Shown here: positions 9,495 through 17,623 of the stretch, in pieces
Layout: each line of letters opens with the position of its first letter
Position numbering within the stretch: position 1 is the first letter of the stretch
Assembly (NCBI RefSeq): GCF_009729015.1
Contig: NZ_CP045482.1
Coordinates: 2,042,001-2,106,000, forward strand
DNA from: Acidianus ambivalens
GTDB lineage: Archaea; Thermoproteota; Thermoprotei_A; Sulfolobales; Sulfolobaceae
Length of the DNA stretch: 64,000 nt
Direction of reading: 5' to 3'
Program-made: the position numbers and the translations under genes
The notes under the pieces: generated by a model
Database searches by the model: none
Seen by the model: only the letters and a program-made list of their open reading frames with translations
Told to the model about the DNA's origin: nothing

Positions 9495-10408
9495 GAACAG
9501 AGACCTATTATAACGTTTTCCCTTGGCACACTAATCATTTTGGTTCATTACATGGAGGCATATACATGAGTTGGCTTATAGACACTGCAGGAATCTTAAT
9601 GTCAAGCATTAGCAAAGGAAATTATTTACTTGCCTCTGTAGATTATATTTTCTTGTTTAGACCTGCTAGATTAGGTGATGTATTACGAGTAATAGCTAAA
9701 GCTAACGCAACGTGGAATAGCTCAGTAGAAATTGAGGTTAAAGGTTGCATTAGACGAGGAGATAAAGAAGAATTAGGTGCTGTAGGATTAATGACTTATG
9801 TTGCTGTGGACGAAAATAATAAACCTAGAAAACTCGATGTTAAGATTCCTCCAGATGAGAATGCAGAAAAAAGAAGAATGCAAAGGCTTGAGAGAAAGAA
9901 ACATGCAATGAGTGATATAGATGATATACTCGACTTAAGTTTTACTAGAAGTTACATAAGAACTATTTATCCAGAGCATGGATTTGGAAATGGTATATTA
10001 TATGCTGGAAAGATGTATACGATGCTCGATGAAGCTTTAGCAATTGTGGCAAAGCTATATTCCAAGGGTAACGCTTTTACCGTATCTGCAGGTCCCGCAG
10101 ATTTTATTTCACCAGTAAAAATAGGAGATATATTGGAAATTCAAGGTGCAGTAGAATATACTGGAAATACGTCATTAGATGTTGGAGGAAAAGTTTACGC
10201 CATAAACCATTATACTGGAGAAAAAAGACTTGTCACCTCAACTGTTTTCTCGTTTGTAGCTATAGACGAGAACGGTAAACCGAGACCCATTCCTAAATTA
10301 AATCCAGCTAGTGAAAAAGAGAAGAAGATATTTGAGGAAAGATTGAAAGAAAGAGAAGAAAGAGTAAAAACGAGTAAGAGACTTCAATCAGAAATAAGTT
10401 GCGGTTGA
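9491..10408 (+). CDS. Double hotdog acyl-CoA thioesterase (BFIT-like)
   Basis: Two hotdog domains in one chain: residues about 1-125 (NHFGSLHGGIYMSWLIDTAG) and 150-285 (YPEHGFGNGILYAGKMYTML). Both have the helix with small residues and an acidic residue seen in acyl-CoA hydrolases of the BFIT/brown-fat type. It should cleave acyl-CoA esters; chain length is not visible. The ATG overlaps the preceding stop by 4 bases. The lysine- and glutamate-rich C-terminus overlaps the convergent DUF99 gene by 25 bases. Confidence 0.82.
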   Translation: MRTETYYNVFPWHTNHFGSLHGGIYMSWLIDTAGILMSSISKGNYLLASVDYIFLFRPARLGDVLRVIAKANATWNSSVEIEVKGCIRRGDKEELGAVGLMTYVAVDENNKPRKLDVKIPPDENAEKRRMQRLERKKHAMSDIDDILDLSFTRSYIRTIYPEHGFGNGILYAGKMYTMLDEALAIVAKLYSKGNAFTVSAGPADFISPVKIGDILEIQGAVEYTGNTSLDVGGKVYAINHYTGEKRLVTSTVFSFVAIDENGKPRPIPKLNPASEKEKKIFEERLKEREERVKTSKRLQSEISCG

Positions 10409-10905
10409 CCTATTGCCTTTCCTATTATATGTGCATATTTTATTGGTTCTGGATATTTTGAAAATATTTGATAATACTCTATTACGCTTTTTACCATTTT
10501 AAGGTCTAAATCAGTATTGACATAAACAGTCCCACGATTAGTAGATAATGCAATCATATTAGATAAAAACTCTTTAATCACATTAACACGTTTATCATTA
10601 TAATGTTTTCTTGCCGCATTTAATATGCTATCAATATCTGGTTTACTAGCATAATAAATAATGTAATTATTATCTGGTATAATATAATTAAATCCACCAA
10701 CAATTATACTATCAAGCATCTTTATGTCTCCTTTTCTAAGATTTTTGTATGCGGTTGTAGCATCATCACCATCTACAGTTATGAACTCTACGTCAACATC
10801 TACTAATTTGTATCCATCAAATGTGACTGAAACTAAAGGACATTTACCACGTTTTCCTTTATATGTCAAAGGAAAATATCCATCGTCTATGCCACTTACT
10901 AGCAC
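10384..10905 (-). CDS. DUF99 family protein (endonuclease V-like fold)
   Basis: The GIDDGYFPLTYKGKRGKCPLV start and the spacing of acidic residues fit the archaeal DUF99/UPF0215 family, which is related in fold to endonuclease V; activity is unproven for the family. It starts with GTG at 10905, since the GIDDG motif follows directly. It lies 15 bases after cdc6-1 on the same strand and is probably cotranscribed with it, which places it in a replication/repair context. Confidence 0.75.
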   Translation of the reverse strand: MLVSGIDDGYFPLTYKGKRGKCPLVSVTFDGYKLVDVDVEFITVDGDDATTAYKNLRKGDIKMLDSIIVGGFNYIIPDNNYIIYYASKPDIDSILNAARKHYNDKRVNVIKEFLSNMIALSTNRGTVYVNTDLDLKMVKSVIEYYQIFSKYPEPIKYAHIIGKAIGQPQLISD

Positions 10906-10920
10906 AAACTAGTTTAGTAC

Positions 10921-12108
10921 CTAGACTTTAATAAGGCTTATTAATTTCTCATCATTATCCTTTAAAGCTCTAATTATAGTAGCTTTATCTACGGCTAATT
11001 TTACTTCTTTTGTTTTGCCATATCTTCCTCTATTAATAACCGTTGCCGTTATTATTCCTACCATATCAAGCTCGTTCAAAATATCACTGACACGCCTTTG
11101 TGTTACACACTCTGTACCCATTTCGCTTGTTAATTTCTTATAAATCTCATACACTTCTCCAGTTGTTAATGTATTCTTATATTTTAATCCGTTAAGTATG
11201 GATATCAATACGATTTTAGAATGAAAAGGTAACGTAGAAATTATTTCATACACTCTATCTCTCTCAATCTCTATTCTAGCTTTCTCTATATGATCTTCAG
11301 TTATTTTAGTATCTCCTTGCCTTTCCGCAATTTCTCCTGCAACTCGTAATAAATCTAGAGCTCTTCTAGCATCACCATGGTCTCTAGCTGCTAATGCTGC
11401 ACATAGTCTTATTATGTCATCCGAAATCACTCCATCTTTAAAAGCCAAGGAAGCTCTACGACGTAATATATCTTCTAATTCTTCTGCATTATAAGGAGGA
11501 AAAACTAATTCTTCTTCACTTAAACTACTTCTAACTCTAGGATCCAAATTATCAACAAATTTCACATCATTAGTTATACCTATTAAAGAAACCTTAGCAT
11601 TATTTAATTCGGTATTTATCCTTGTTAACCTATAAAGAATATCATCTCCATGCTTCTCAACCATAGCATCTATTTCGTCTAGAACTATAATAATAATATG
11701 CTCATCGTTAAGAATTTTAAGCATTCTCCGATAAAGCTCTGCAGTAGATAACCCAGTAAATGGTACTTTTTCTCCAAAACTTTCTATAATATCTGCTAAA
11801 ATCCTGTAAGGGGTGTCTGATTGCCTAGTATTAACATAAATATACTTGAATGATTTAATTTTTTCATATAATTTGTTTAAAACAAACTTAGTTACCGCAG
11901 TCTTCCCTGTACCGGTTAAACCATATATAAATATATTATTAGGCCTCTCTCCTCTGTATACTTGAGCTAATATACTGGCAATTTTCTTTATTTGTTCTTC
12001 TCTATGTGGTAACTCGTCAGGGATATAATCGGGCGATAAATATTGCCTATTTTTGAAAATATTGGAATTCTTTACGCTGGATAAGACCTCATCTATGATG
12101 TCACTCAT
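10921..12108 (-). CDS. cdc6-1: Replication initiator Cdc6-1/Orc1-1
   Basis: The initiator that binds ORB elements at oriC1. AAA+ motifs: Walker A IYGLTGTGKTAV near residue 70, Walker B IIIIVLDEIDAM near residue 150 and sensor 1 LIGITND. A C-terminal winged helix (residues about 310-390) ends in a wing NRGRYGKTKEVKL. The open frame runs 73 codons further upstream, but that stretch is the origin itself. I start at ATG 12108 because SDIIDEVLSSVKNSNIFKNR is the family's N-terminus, giving 395 residues. A TATA-like TTATTATAAG lies at about 12137-12146, so the promoter is next to the ORBs and the protein may repress itself. Confidence 0.95.
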   Translation of the reverse strand: MSDIIDEVLSSVKNSNIFKNRQYLSPDYIPDELPHREEQIKKIASILAQVYRGERPNNIFIYGLTGTGKTAVTKFVLNKLYEKIKSFKYIYVNTRQSDTPYRILADIIESFGEKVPFTGLSTAELYRRMLKILNDEHIIIIVLDEIDAMVEKHGDDILYRLTRINTELNNAKVSLIGITNDVKFVDNLDPRVRSSLSEEELVFPPYNAEELEDILRRRASLAFKDGVISDDIIRLCAALAARDHGDARRALDLLRVAGEIAERQGDTKITEDHIEKARIEIERDRVYEIISTLPFHSKIVLISILNGLKYKNTLTTGEVYEIYKKLTSEMGTECVTQRRVSDILNELDMVGIITATVINRGRYGKTKEVKLAVDKATIIRALKDNDEKLISLIKV

Positions 12109-12170
12109 TACAATATATGAATCACAATAAAACTGCTTATAATAACTTTGCCTTAACCGGGGAGTAAAAT

Positions 12171-12191
12171 ACCCCTTTATTTCCACTGGAG
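12171..12191 (-). promoter_or_regulatory. ORB element (Cdc6-1 binding site)
   Basis: Read on the minus strand it is CTCCAGTGGAAATAAAGGGG, agreeing with the ORB consensus: the dyad TCCAGTGGAAA followed by AAAGGGG, the G-string. Confidence 0.9.
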
Positions 12192-12210
12192 ATTGTAAGA
12201 GAAAAACAGG

Positions 12211-12232
12211 CACCCCTTTATTTCCACTGGAA
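12211..12232 (-). promoter_or_regulatory. ORB element (Cdc6-1 binding site)
   Basis: Minus-strand sequence TTCCAGTGGAAATAAAGGGG plus TG. It is nearly identical to the ORB at 12171 and in the same orientation, 40 bases apart. Confidence 0.9.
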
Positions 12233-12298
12233 AACTTAGGTTTTGAACTAGAATATAAAGTTTGTATAATATACATGTTGCACCTTTTAGTAGATATT

Positions 12299-12321
12299 TT
12301 CCAAGAGAAATAAAGGGGGAG
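12299..12321 (+). promoter_or_regulatory. Inverted ORB element beyond the AT-rich core
   Basis: Plus-strand TTCCAAGAGAAATAAAGGGG followed by GAG. The dyad half is degenerate (AAGAG instead of AGTGG) but the AAATAAAGGGG half is intact. The opposite orientation relative to the other two ORBs is the usual oriC1 arrangement. Confidence 0.8.
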
Positions 12322-12370
12322 AGACACTTAGATAGTTGAACTTATAAACCTAGATTTTAATTAGAATATT

Positions 12371-12444
12371 GGGCCGGTAGCTCAGCCTGGAAGAGTGTCC
12401 GGCTTGCAACCGGAAGGTCCCGGGTTCAAATCCCGGCCGGTCCA
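12371..12444 (+). tRNA. tRNA-Ala (anticodon TGC)
   Basis: Acceptor GGGCCGG pairs with CCGGTCC (one G-T pair). The anticodon stem TCCGG/CCGGA encloses the loop CTTGCAA, anticodon TGC, and the T arm is CCGGG TTCAAAT CCCGG. CCA is not encoded and there is no intron. A TATA-like CTTATAAAC lies about 26 bases upstream (12340-12348). The 3' half is the attachment site of an old SSV-type integration, whose int(N) relic overlaps it on the minus strand. Confidence 0.97.
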
Positions 12445-12621
12445 CTCTGGGGGATACTCCCAGATCCCATTGCTAACATAAAAATCCACTATCTTATCTA
12501 AGGAACCTACGTAACGATCTCTTCTCTGATCGCCGTCACCCTTCTCTATGATGTAAACATAATACTTTCCCTTAACTTCACGAATTCTGATATCACCAAA
12601 TGTGAAAACTTTATTACCCAT
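12382..12621 (-). mobile_element. int(N) relic of an SSV-type integrase, intact frame, at tRNA-Ala
   Basis: A 79-residue frame that starts outside the tRNA and runs into its 3' half. The part KVFTFGDIRIREVKGKYYVY followed by DRYVGSLDKIVDFY matches, from memory, the N-terminus of the SSV1 tyrosine recombinase (GDYILRERKGRYYVYKLEY, then RYVGPLADVVESYLKM). The tail TGRDLNPGPSGCKPD is the tRNA read backwards. SSV-type integration splits int so that its N-terminal piece stays beside the tRNA; here the C-terminal piece and the rest of the element are gone. No catalytic domain remains. The frame is undamaged, unlike the two other relics in this window. Confidence 0.85.
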
Positions 12622-12952
12622 GCATATTTATCATTTTGGGCCATTTAAGGACTGTTAATTATCATATCAGACGTTAAGTAAAAAGGCGGTGATAGTAATT
12701 CCACAGTTATACAAAAATCGTGTTTCGATTAATTATTGTATACTAGAAATGTTAGATTATGTAAATTTTTATTAAATTCTGAATTATCAAATATTAGGCA
12801 ATAAGTAGAGTCTAAGCTATTTTATCCTTATTATTAAATTGGATCTTCTTCTTTCATTTATTTTATATCATTAAGTTGTAGCTATCTTTTCTTTCATGAA
12901 GTGTTTTATTAGTATATATAAGTTGTATTTTTACCTAAAGTTCAAAATTCGC
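12622..12952. other. Non-coding stretch between int(N) relic and tiaS
   Basis: About 330 AT-rich bases without an open frame or RNA fold that I can support. It may be leftover sequence of the element whose int(N) relic adjoins it, or plain spacer after the leftward tiaS gene. No repeats or att-like copy of the tRNA-Ala 3' end were seen. Confidence 0.6.
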
Positions 12953-14247
<1,295 letters not shown>

Positions 14248-14251
<4 letters not shown>

Positions 14252-14520
14252 TTTTTCATCGTGCTACTCTCCATTATGATCATTGTTAAGGTAGATCTAA
14301 CCTTAGGTAATTTTCTTATAGTAGAGCTAACAAAATTCCTTAATGAATCCATATCTTGTGCTTCTATTTTAGCTACTATATCATAAACACCATAAACTAT
14401 ATAAGCTTCCGAAACTTCCTTTAGTTCCTTTAATTTCTCATAAACTTCTTCCTCTCCTCCAGCGTCTGTATTTATTAAGATTATCGCGGATACATTTTTA
14501 GACTGAGGGTTTGATATCAA
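14248..14520 (-). CDS. Lrp/AsnC ligand-binding (RAM) domain protein
   Basis: A stand-alone RAM domain: VSAIILINTDAGGEEEVYEKL, then VSEAYIVYGVYDIVAKIEA and VRSTLTMIIM. There is no DNA-binding helix-turn-helix, so it probably binds an amino acid or partners a full Lrp. The longer open frame from ATG 14592 would run into the divergent tsr3 gene. I start at TTG 14520, which lies 25 bases from a TATA-like TAATATATAG, giving 90 residues and a leaderless message. The stop overlaps the tiaS start. Confidence 0.75.
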
Positions 14521-14537
14521 TTTTAAACTCCCATTAG

Positions 14538-14550
14538 TTTTAATATATAG
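14538..14550. promoter_or_regulatory. Shared TATA element between tsr3 and the RAM gene
   Basis: TTTTAATATATAG is nearly symmetric. It lies about 25 bases from the TTG start of the leftward RAM gene and about 31 from the TTG start of the rightward tsr3, so one TATA box could serve both. A second candidate for tsr3, CTATAAG at 14553, seems too close to the start. Confidence 0.45.
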
Positions 14551-14575
14551 CACTATAAGAACTTTACGAGTAATT

Positions 14576-15079
14576 TTGAAAATTTTTGTCATAGAACTCT
14601 ATGAAGATGATCCAGAGAAGTCAACTGGGAGAAAGATGGTGAGATTCGGATTTGCTAAATATACTGAAAAACCCAGAGGCATTGTTTTAAATCCTTTATC
14701 TGAAGAAGTAATCTCTATAGACGATGTTGAAATAGTTAACAAGTACGGTTTAAGTGTGATTGATAGTTCTTGGAATAAAAGTGATGCTAAATTTTATGCA
14801 AGATTTATGTCTAGATTCTCTAGAAGATTGCCTTTACTATTTGCAGGTAATCCGATAAATTACGCAAAACCCTATAAACTATCTTCACTGGAAGCTGTTT
14901 CTGCTAGCCTTTATATTTTAAACTTCATAGATATCTCTTTGAAACTTTTATCCTTATATAAATGGGGAAAGACATTCTATGATCTGAATAAGGAGCTTTT
15001 AGAAAGTTATAGAGGGAAACGTAAAGACGAAATAATAGAGATAGAAAAATCCTTTTTAAAGGAAGAGCCCCAGCAATAA
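14576..15079 (+). CDS. Tsr3-like 16S rRNA aminocarboxypropyltransferase
   Basis: The family transfers the acp group of SAM to a pseudouridine derivative of the small-subunit rRNA. Diagnostic motifs are DDPEKSTGRKMVRFGFA near the start, LNPLSEEVISIDD, GLSVIDSSWNKSD and RLPLLFAGNPINYAKPYKLS. It starts with TTG at 14576. Its last codons (Lys-Glu-Glu-Pro-Gln-Gln-stop) lie inside the 3' arm of the P1 helix of RNase P RNA on the opposite strand, an overlap of 19 bases. Confidence 0.88.
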   Translation: MKIFVIELYEDDPEKSTGRKMVRFGFAKYTEKPRGIVLNPLSEEVISIDDVEIVNKYGLSVIDSSWNKSDAKFYARFMSRFSRRLPLLFAGNPINYAKPYKLSSLEAVSASLYILNFIDISLKLLSLYKWGKTFYDLNKELLESYRGKRKDEIIEIEKSFLKEEPQQ

Positions 15080-15371
15080 CCCAGCTTCTGTATTTGGGGG
15101 ATTCGACTATGCGTCAAGGGAGGTCTTCAGATCATTCTCATTGACCCCCCTACTTGCTCCGGGAAGGACTGCGTTTCAACCCCTAAATATTCTCTTCATC
15201 TATCTTACCTTGTCGCCAAGGTAAGAGTCGAATCATACTCATTGAATATTTAGGGGTAAGTTTTCTGTGCAGTTGCCAAGGGTACTACCCTTGTCCCTCG
15301 CGGGACTTCCCTTGATCTGGAGGCTGGAGTTTCCTCAGGATATCCCCGTAGCCCCCTACTGGGGCTCTTCC
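15061..15371 (-). ncRNA. rnpB: RNase P RNA
   Basis: About 311 bases on the minus strand. The ends GGAAGAGCCCC and GGGGCTCTTCC pair perfectly as helix P1. Conserved cores are present: CTGAGGAAACTCC near the 5' end (the GAGGAAAGTCC block), GCACAGAAA in the middle and ATACAGAAGCTGGGTTAT near the 3' end (the ACAGAA..GG.TTA block). Several strong stems follow, such as CCTTGGCGACAAGG and AGGGGG..CCCCCT types. A TATA-like TTTAATAGG lies about 26 bases before the 5' end, inside the HTH-CBS gene. Both flanking protein genes end within the P1 arms. Two protein partners, Rpp30 and Pop5, are encoded at 47.8-48.7 kb. Confidence 0.95.
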
Positions 15372-15928
15372 AATTTATGTTTAACCAAGAATCCTATTAA
15401 ATCGCTTCTAGTAATTATGCCCAATGGATGTAATTTATCATCTATAACTAGTACAACAGAATATTTACTAAATAGCCGTAAAATTCCATTAATAGGTTCA
15501 GTTTTCTGAATTAATGGGGGTAAGGGAGACATTACTTTTGATGCTGTAAGCTTCTTAATATTATTAGAGATAATTTTGCGTAGCAGTACGTAATCATAAA
15601 TTATACCAATTAATTTCTCATCGTTATTAACTACGGGTATTTGAGAAATGTTGTAGTTTTCCATTTTATTTACTACACTAAGTATATCATCTTTTTCATG
15701 AGCCACAATAACTGGCGAGTGCATTATTTTTTCAGCAGTATCTTGAATATTTATCATTAAAAGTAATTCATCATAAATTTTCTTAATTATTGAAAATTTT
15801 GGGTCTATCTTACCATTCTCTATTTTAGCTATGAAAGACTGTGACACGCCTACCCTTTTAGCTAATTCTGCTTGAGTTAAACCAGCTATTTGCCTTAATT
15901 TCTTAAGCTCAGAAAAATCAGGAATCAT
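15356..15928 (-). CDS. HTH (Xre-type) and CBS-pair transcription regulator
   Basis: Residues 1-58 form an Xre/lambda-repressor helix-turn-helix (LRQIAGLTQAELAKRVGVSQ, then IAKIENGKIDP). Residues about 62-188 form two CBS domains (VNKMENYNISQIPVVNNDEK and ILRLFSKYSVVLVIDDKLHP), which usually bind adenosyl ligands such as AMP or SAM. The gene is last in the leftward rpiA-to-secE-beta operon and its final 16 bases overlap the start of RNase P RNA, so its C-terminus LEEPQ is set by the P1 helix. The target genes are unknown. Confidence 0.85.
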   Translation of the reverse strand: MIPDFSELKKLRQIAGLTQAELAKRVGVSQSFIAKIENGKIDPKFSIIKKIYDELLLMINIQDTAEKIMHSPVIVAHEKDDILSVVNKMENYNISQIPVVNNDEKLIGIIYDYVLLRKIISNNIKKLTASKVMSPLPPLIQKTEPINGILRLFSKYSVVLVIDDKLHPLGIITRSDLIGFLVKHKLEEPQ

Positions 15929-15938
15929 ATTAGATACC

Positions 15939-16115
15939 TTATGGTGGAGGAACTAGCTTAGATAGTATTAATATGATTGCTATTAAAACAATACTTCCAA
16001 TTAATGCAACTTTAGGATCAATTTTAACTTTCTCATTCTCTTCATCATAGTATCTTATTAATCCAGCCATAGAAGCTAAAGGTATATTTTCCTTCCTCTT
16101 TTTAGTTGAAGGCAT
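15939..16115 (-). CDS. Preprotein translocase Sec61-beta subunit
   Basis: A 58-residue gene. The start MPSTKKRKENIPLASMAGLI followed by RYYDEE is the archaeal Sec61-beta pattern. Residues about 35-54 form the single membrane helix (VALIGSIVLIAIILILSKLV) near the C-terminus, with the basic N-terminus in the cytosol. Its ATG follows directly after the stop of GGGP synthase. It links protein export and membrane lipid synthesis in one operon, an arrangement known in Sulfolobales. Confidence 0.92.
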   Translation of the reverse strand: MPSTKKRKENIPLASMAGLIRYYDEENEKVKIDPKVALIGSIVLIAIILILSKLVPPP

Positions 16116-16862
16116 TTAAACTCGCCTATAATTTCTAATACTCTCTATTATTTTTATAGCTTTTTCTGGGTTATCCTCTATTATGTTACCTGTAACTATT
16201 ATGTGAGCACCTGCTTCTGCTAATTTTATTGCTGTTTCTTGAGTCCTAATTCCTCCTCCTACTATAATTGTAAGATTAGTAAATCTTCTTATTAATGACA
16301 CCATTTCTGGCTTAACTGGCTCTGGAGATCCAGAACCTGCTTCTAAATAAAGAAATTTCATACCCATAAACTCTGCAGCCAATGCATAAGATAACGCTAA
16401 GTCATTATTATCGAATGGAATAATTCTAGCTCTTCCTATATGTCCTGCAGTACCTCCATAGCCTATGATTAAATATCCAGTAGGTAATACTTCTATACCG
16501 AGTTTTTTTATTAAAGGAGCCGCAACAACTTGAGCACCTATTACGTAATATATATCGTCTGAATTAAGAAGAGATAAAAATAATATAGCATCAGCTTTCT
16601 CTGAAATTAAATTTATATTACTTGGAAAAATTATTTTAGGAATTTTAATATCGCTCAGAATTTCTAGAACATTATCTAATTTATCTTTAGAAACGCCTAA
16701 GGTTCCTCCTATTAAAAACGCCGAAGTTCCAGCTTCGTATAGCTTTCTTGCGAGGGAATCAAGCTTATCTAAATTAGATATTTTATCTGGATCTATAAGA
16801 GAAAAATGTAACGCACCTTCTTCACTAAGTTGTTGTATGTACTTGCTTATCTTCTCCTTCAT
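16116..16862 (-). CDS. Geranylgeranylglyceryl phosphate synthase
   Basis: Joins sn-glycerol-1-phosphate and geranylgeranyl diphosphate, the first committed step of archaeal membrane lipids. The TIM-barrel shows HFSLIDPDK near residue 20, GTSAFLIGG, LPTGYLIIGYGG near residue 125, YLEAGSGSPEPV near residue 170 and the phosphate-binding IIVGGGIRTQE near residue 200. It overlaps the Elf1 gene by 38 bases and abuts Sec61-beta. Confidence 0.95.
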   Translation of the reverse strand: MKEKISKYIQQLSEEGALHFSLIDPDKISNLDKLDSLARKLYEAGTSAFLIGGTLGVSKDKLDNVLEILSDIKIPKIIFPSNINLISEKADAILFLSLLNSDDIYYVIGAQVVAAPLIKKLGIEVLPTGYLIIGYGGTAGHIGRARIIPFDNNDLALSYALAAEFMGMKFLYLEAGSGSPEPVKPEMVSLIRRFTNLTIIVGGGIRTQETAIKLAEAGAHIIVTGNIIEDNPEKAIKIIESIRNYRRV

Positions 16863-17130
16863 TTGTGCTTTCCTCTTTATTGCTTTCTTTTATTTCTAAC
16901 TTTCCATCAAGGTACAAATCTATGAATTTACCATATGCATTTGCTTCATCGAATACAGGAGGTACCTCTATGTCTGCAGATAGTCCGCAATTACCGCATT
17001 TTATGTGTGCAATACCGTTTTTAATCTCTACAGAGATTGCAATTCTACCACATCTAGGGCATTCAAAGGTTTTTGGTAACTTAGGTTTGGGTTTAATAAT
17101 CTTAGTTCTCTTCTTTCTTTTACCTCCCAT
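16825..17130 (-). CDS. Elf1-like zinc-ribbon transcription elongation factor
   Basis: A basic N-terminus (GGKRKKRTKIIKPKPKLPKT) followed by a four-cysteine zinc ribbon, CPRCG...IKCGNCG (residues about 24-48), and then VFDEANAYGKFIDLYLDG, as in the Elf1 family of chromatin and transcription elongation factors. The acidic tail (residues 83-101) is specific to this branch. It lies between the membrane microprotein and GGGP synthase, overlapping the latter by 38 bases. Confidence 0.85.
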   Translation of the reverse strand: MGGKRKKRTKIIKPKPKLPKTFECPRCGRIAISVEIKNGIAHIKCGNCGLSADIEVPPVFDEANAYGKFIDLYLDGKLEIKESNKEESTNEGEDKQVHTTT

Positions 17131-17132
17131 TT

Positions 17133-17273
17133 TTACTCCCTCTTCTTTCTTTTATTAGAAATTAATACCTTTTTCTTTCTTGGCTCCTCAAGAATTTCCA
17201 AGAAAGTAACATAAATAATTCCTAATCCCAATACTAGAATAGTGGCTATCAGCGTAATTTCCATTATATTCAT
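17133..17273 (-). CDS. Small single-span membrane protein (46 residues), unknown
   Basis: A short frame filling the gap between the SWIM gene and Elf1. Residues about 4-24 (MEITLIATILVLGLGIIYVT) form one membrane helix, followed by a very basic tail (KRKKRE). Its ATG overlaps the TGA of the SWIM gene (ATGA) and its TAA lies 2 bases before the Elf1 ATG, so gene spacing strongly supports translation. I recognise no family. The shape, one helix and a basic cytosolic tail, would suit an accessory subunit of the Sec machinery encoded downstream, but that is a guess. Confidence 0.7.
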   Translation of the reverse strand: MNIMEITLIATILVLGLGIIYVTFLEILEEPRKKKVLISNKRKKRE

Positions 17274-17623
17274 GTGGTGTATATCAGTTTTCTTAATTTT
17301 AATGATTTTCCGTCATGTCTTATTTCTCTAATTATATCTAAAAAATCGTTAAATTCGACATCTATAGTAATAATCTTCTCTCTATGTAACGCGATTTTTA
17401 ATGCTAAAATATGATAACAAAAAGCTTTATCCTTGTAAATCTTATTGAAGATAAAGAATTCGCAGTCACAGTAGTTTTCATTTACTATATGATCCTTATG
17501 CTTGGAACTGTCTTTACCCAGAAAAACGTATGTAAAAAGAAACCCTTGCTTGGACCGTATTTTTACTATTCTGCCTTGCATTGCGGAAATTTTAGCTTTT
17601 TTTAATAATCTCAAGTCTTCCAT
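17270..17623 (-). CDS. SWIM zinc-finger protein
   Basis: A 117-residue protein. The core YCDCEFFIFNKIYKDKAFCY followed by HILALKIA fits the SWIM pattern CxC...CxH, a zinc site found in DNA- or RNA-binding contexts, including Rad51-paralog partners. The N-terminal part has GRIVKIRSKQG and strand-rich sequence. The function of the small archaeal forms is unknown. It overlaps rpiA by 32 bases upstream and the membrane microprotein by 4 downstream. Confidence 0.75.
   Translation of the reverse strand: MEDLRLLKKAKISAMQGRIVKIRSKQGFLFTYVFLGKDSSKHKDHIVNENYCDCEFFIFNKIYKDKAFCYHILALKIALHREKIITIDVEFNDFLDIIREIRHDGKSLKLRKLIYTT

Larger units (their letters stand above)
12110..12325. other. Chromosomal replication origin oriC1
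   Basis: The gap between cdc6-1 and tRNA-Ala holds three origin recognition boxes. Two point one way at 12171-12191 and 12211-12232, and a third lies in the opposite sense at 12299-12321. Between the second and third is an AT-rich stretch (12233-12298) that suits a duplex-unwinding element. This layout, two ORBs on one side and an inverted one on the other side of an AT-rich core next to cdc6-1, is that of Sulfolobus oriC1. A short inverted repeat, GGGGAGTAAAATACCCC, overlaps the first ORB at about 12160-12175. Confidence 0.92.

Noticed and set aside
12109..12327. N-terminal extension of cdc6-1 (73 extra codons)
   Set aside because: The stretch is the origin with three ORB boxes; Cdc6-1 homologs start at SDIIDEVLSS, and the extra residues look like translated non-coding DNA.
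12382..12621. A real integrase gene or a complete provirus at tRNA-Ala
   Set aside because: Only the N-terminal 79 codons exist; no catalytic R..HxxR..Y domain and no viral genes follow.
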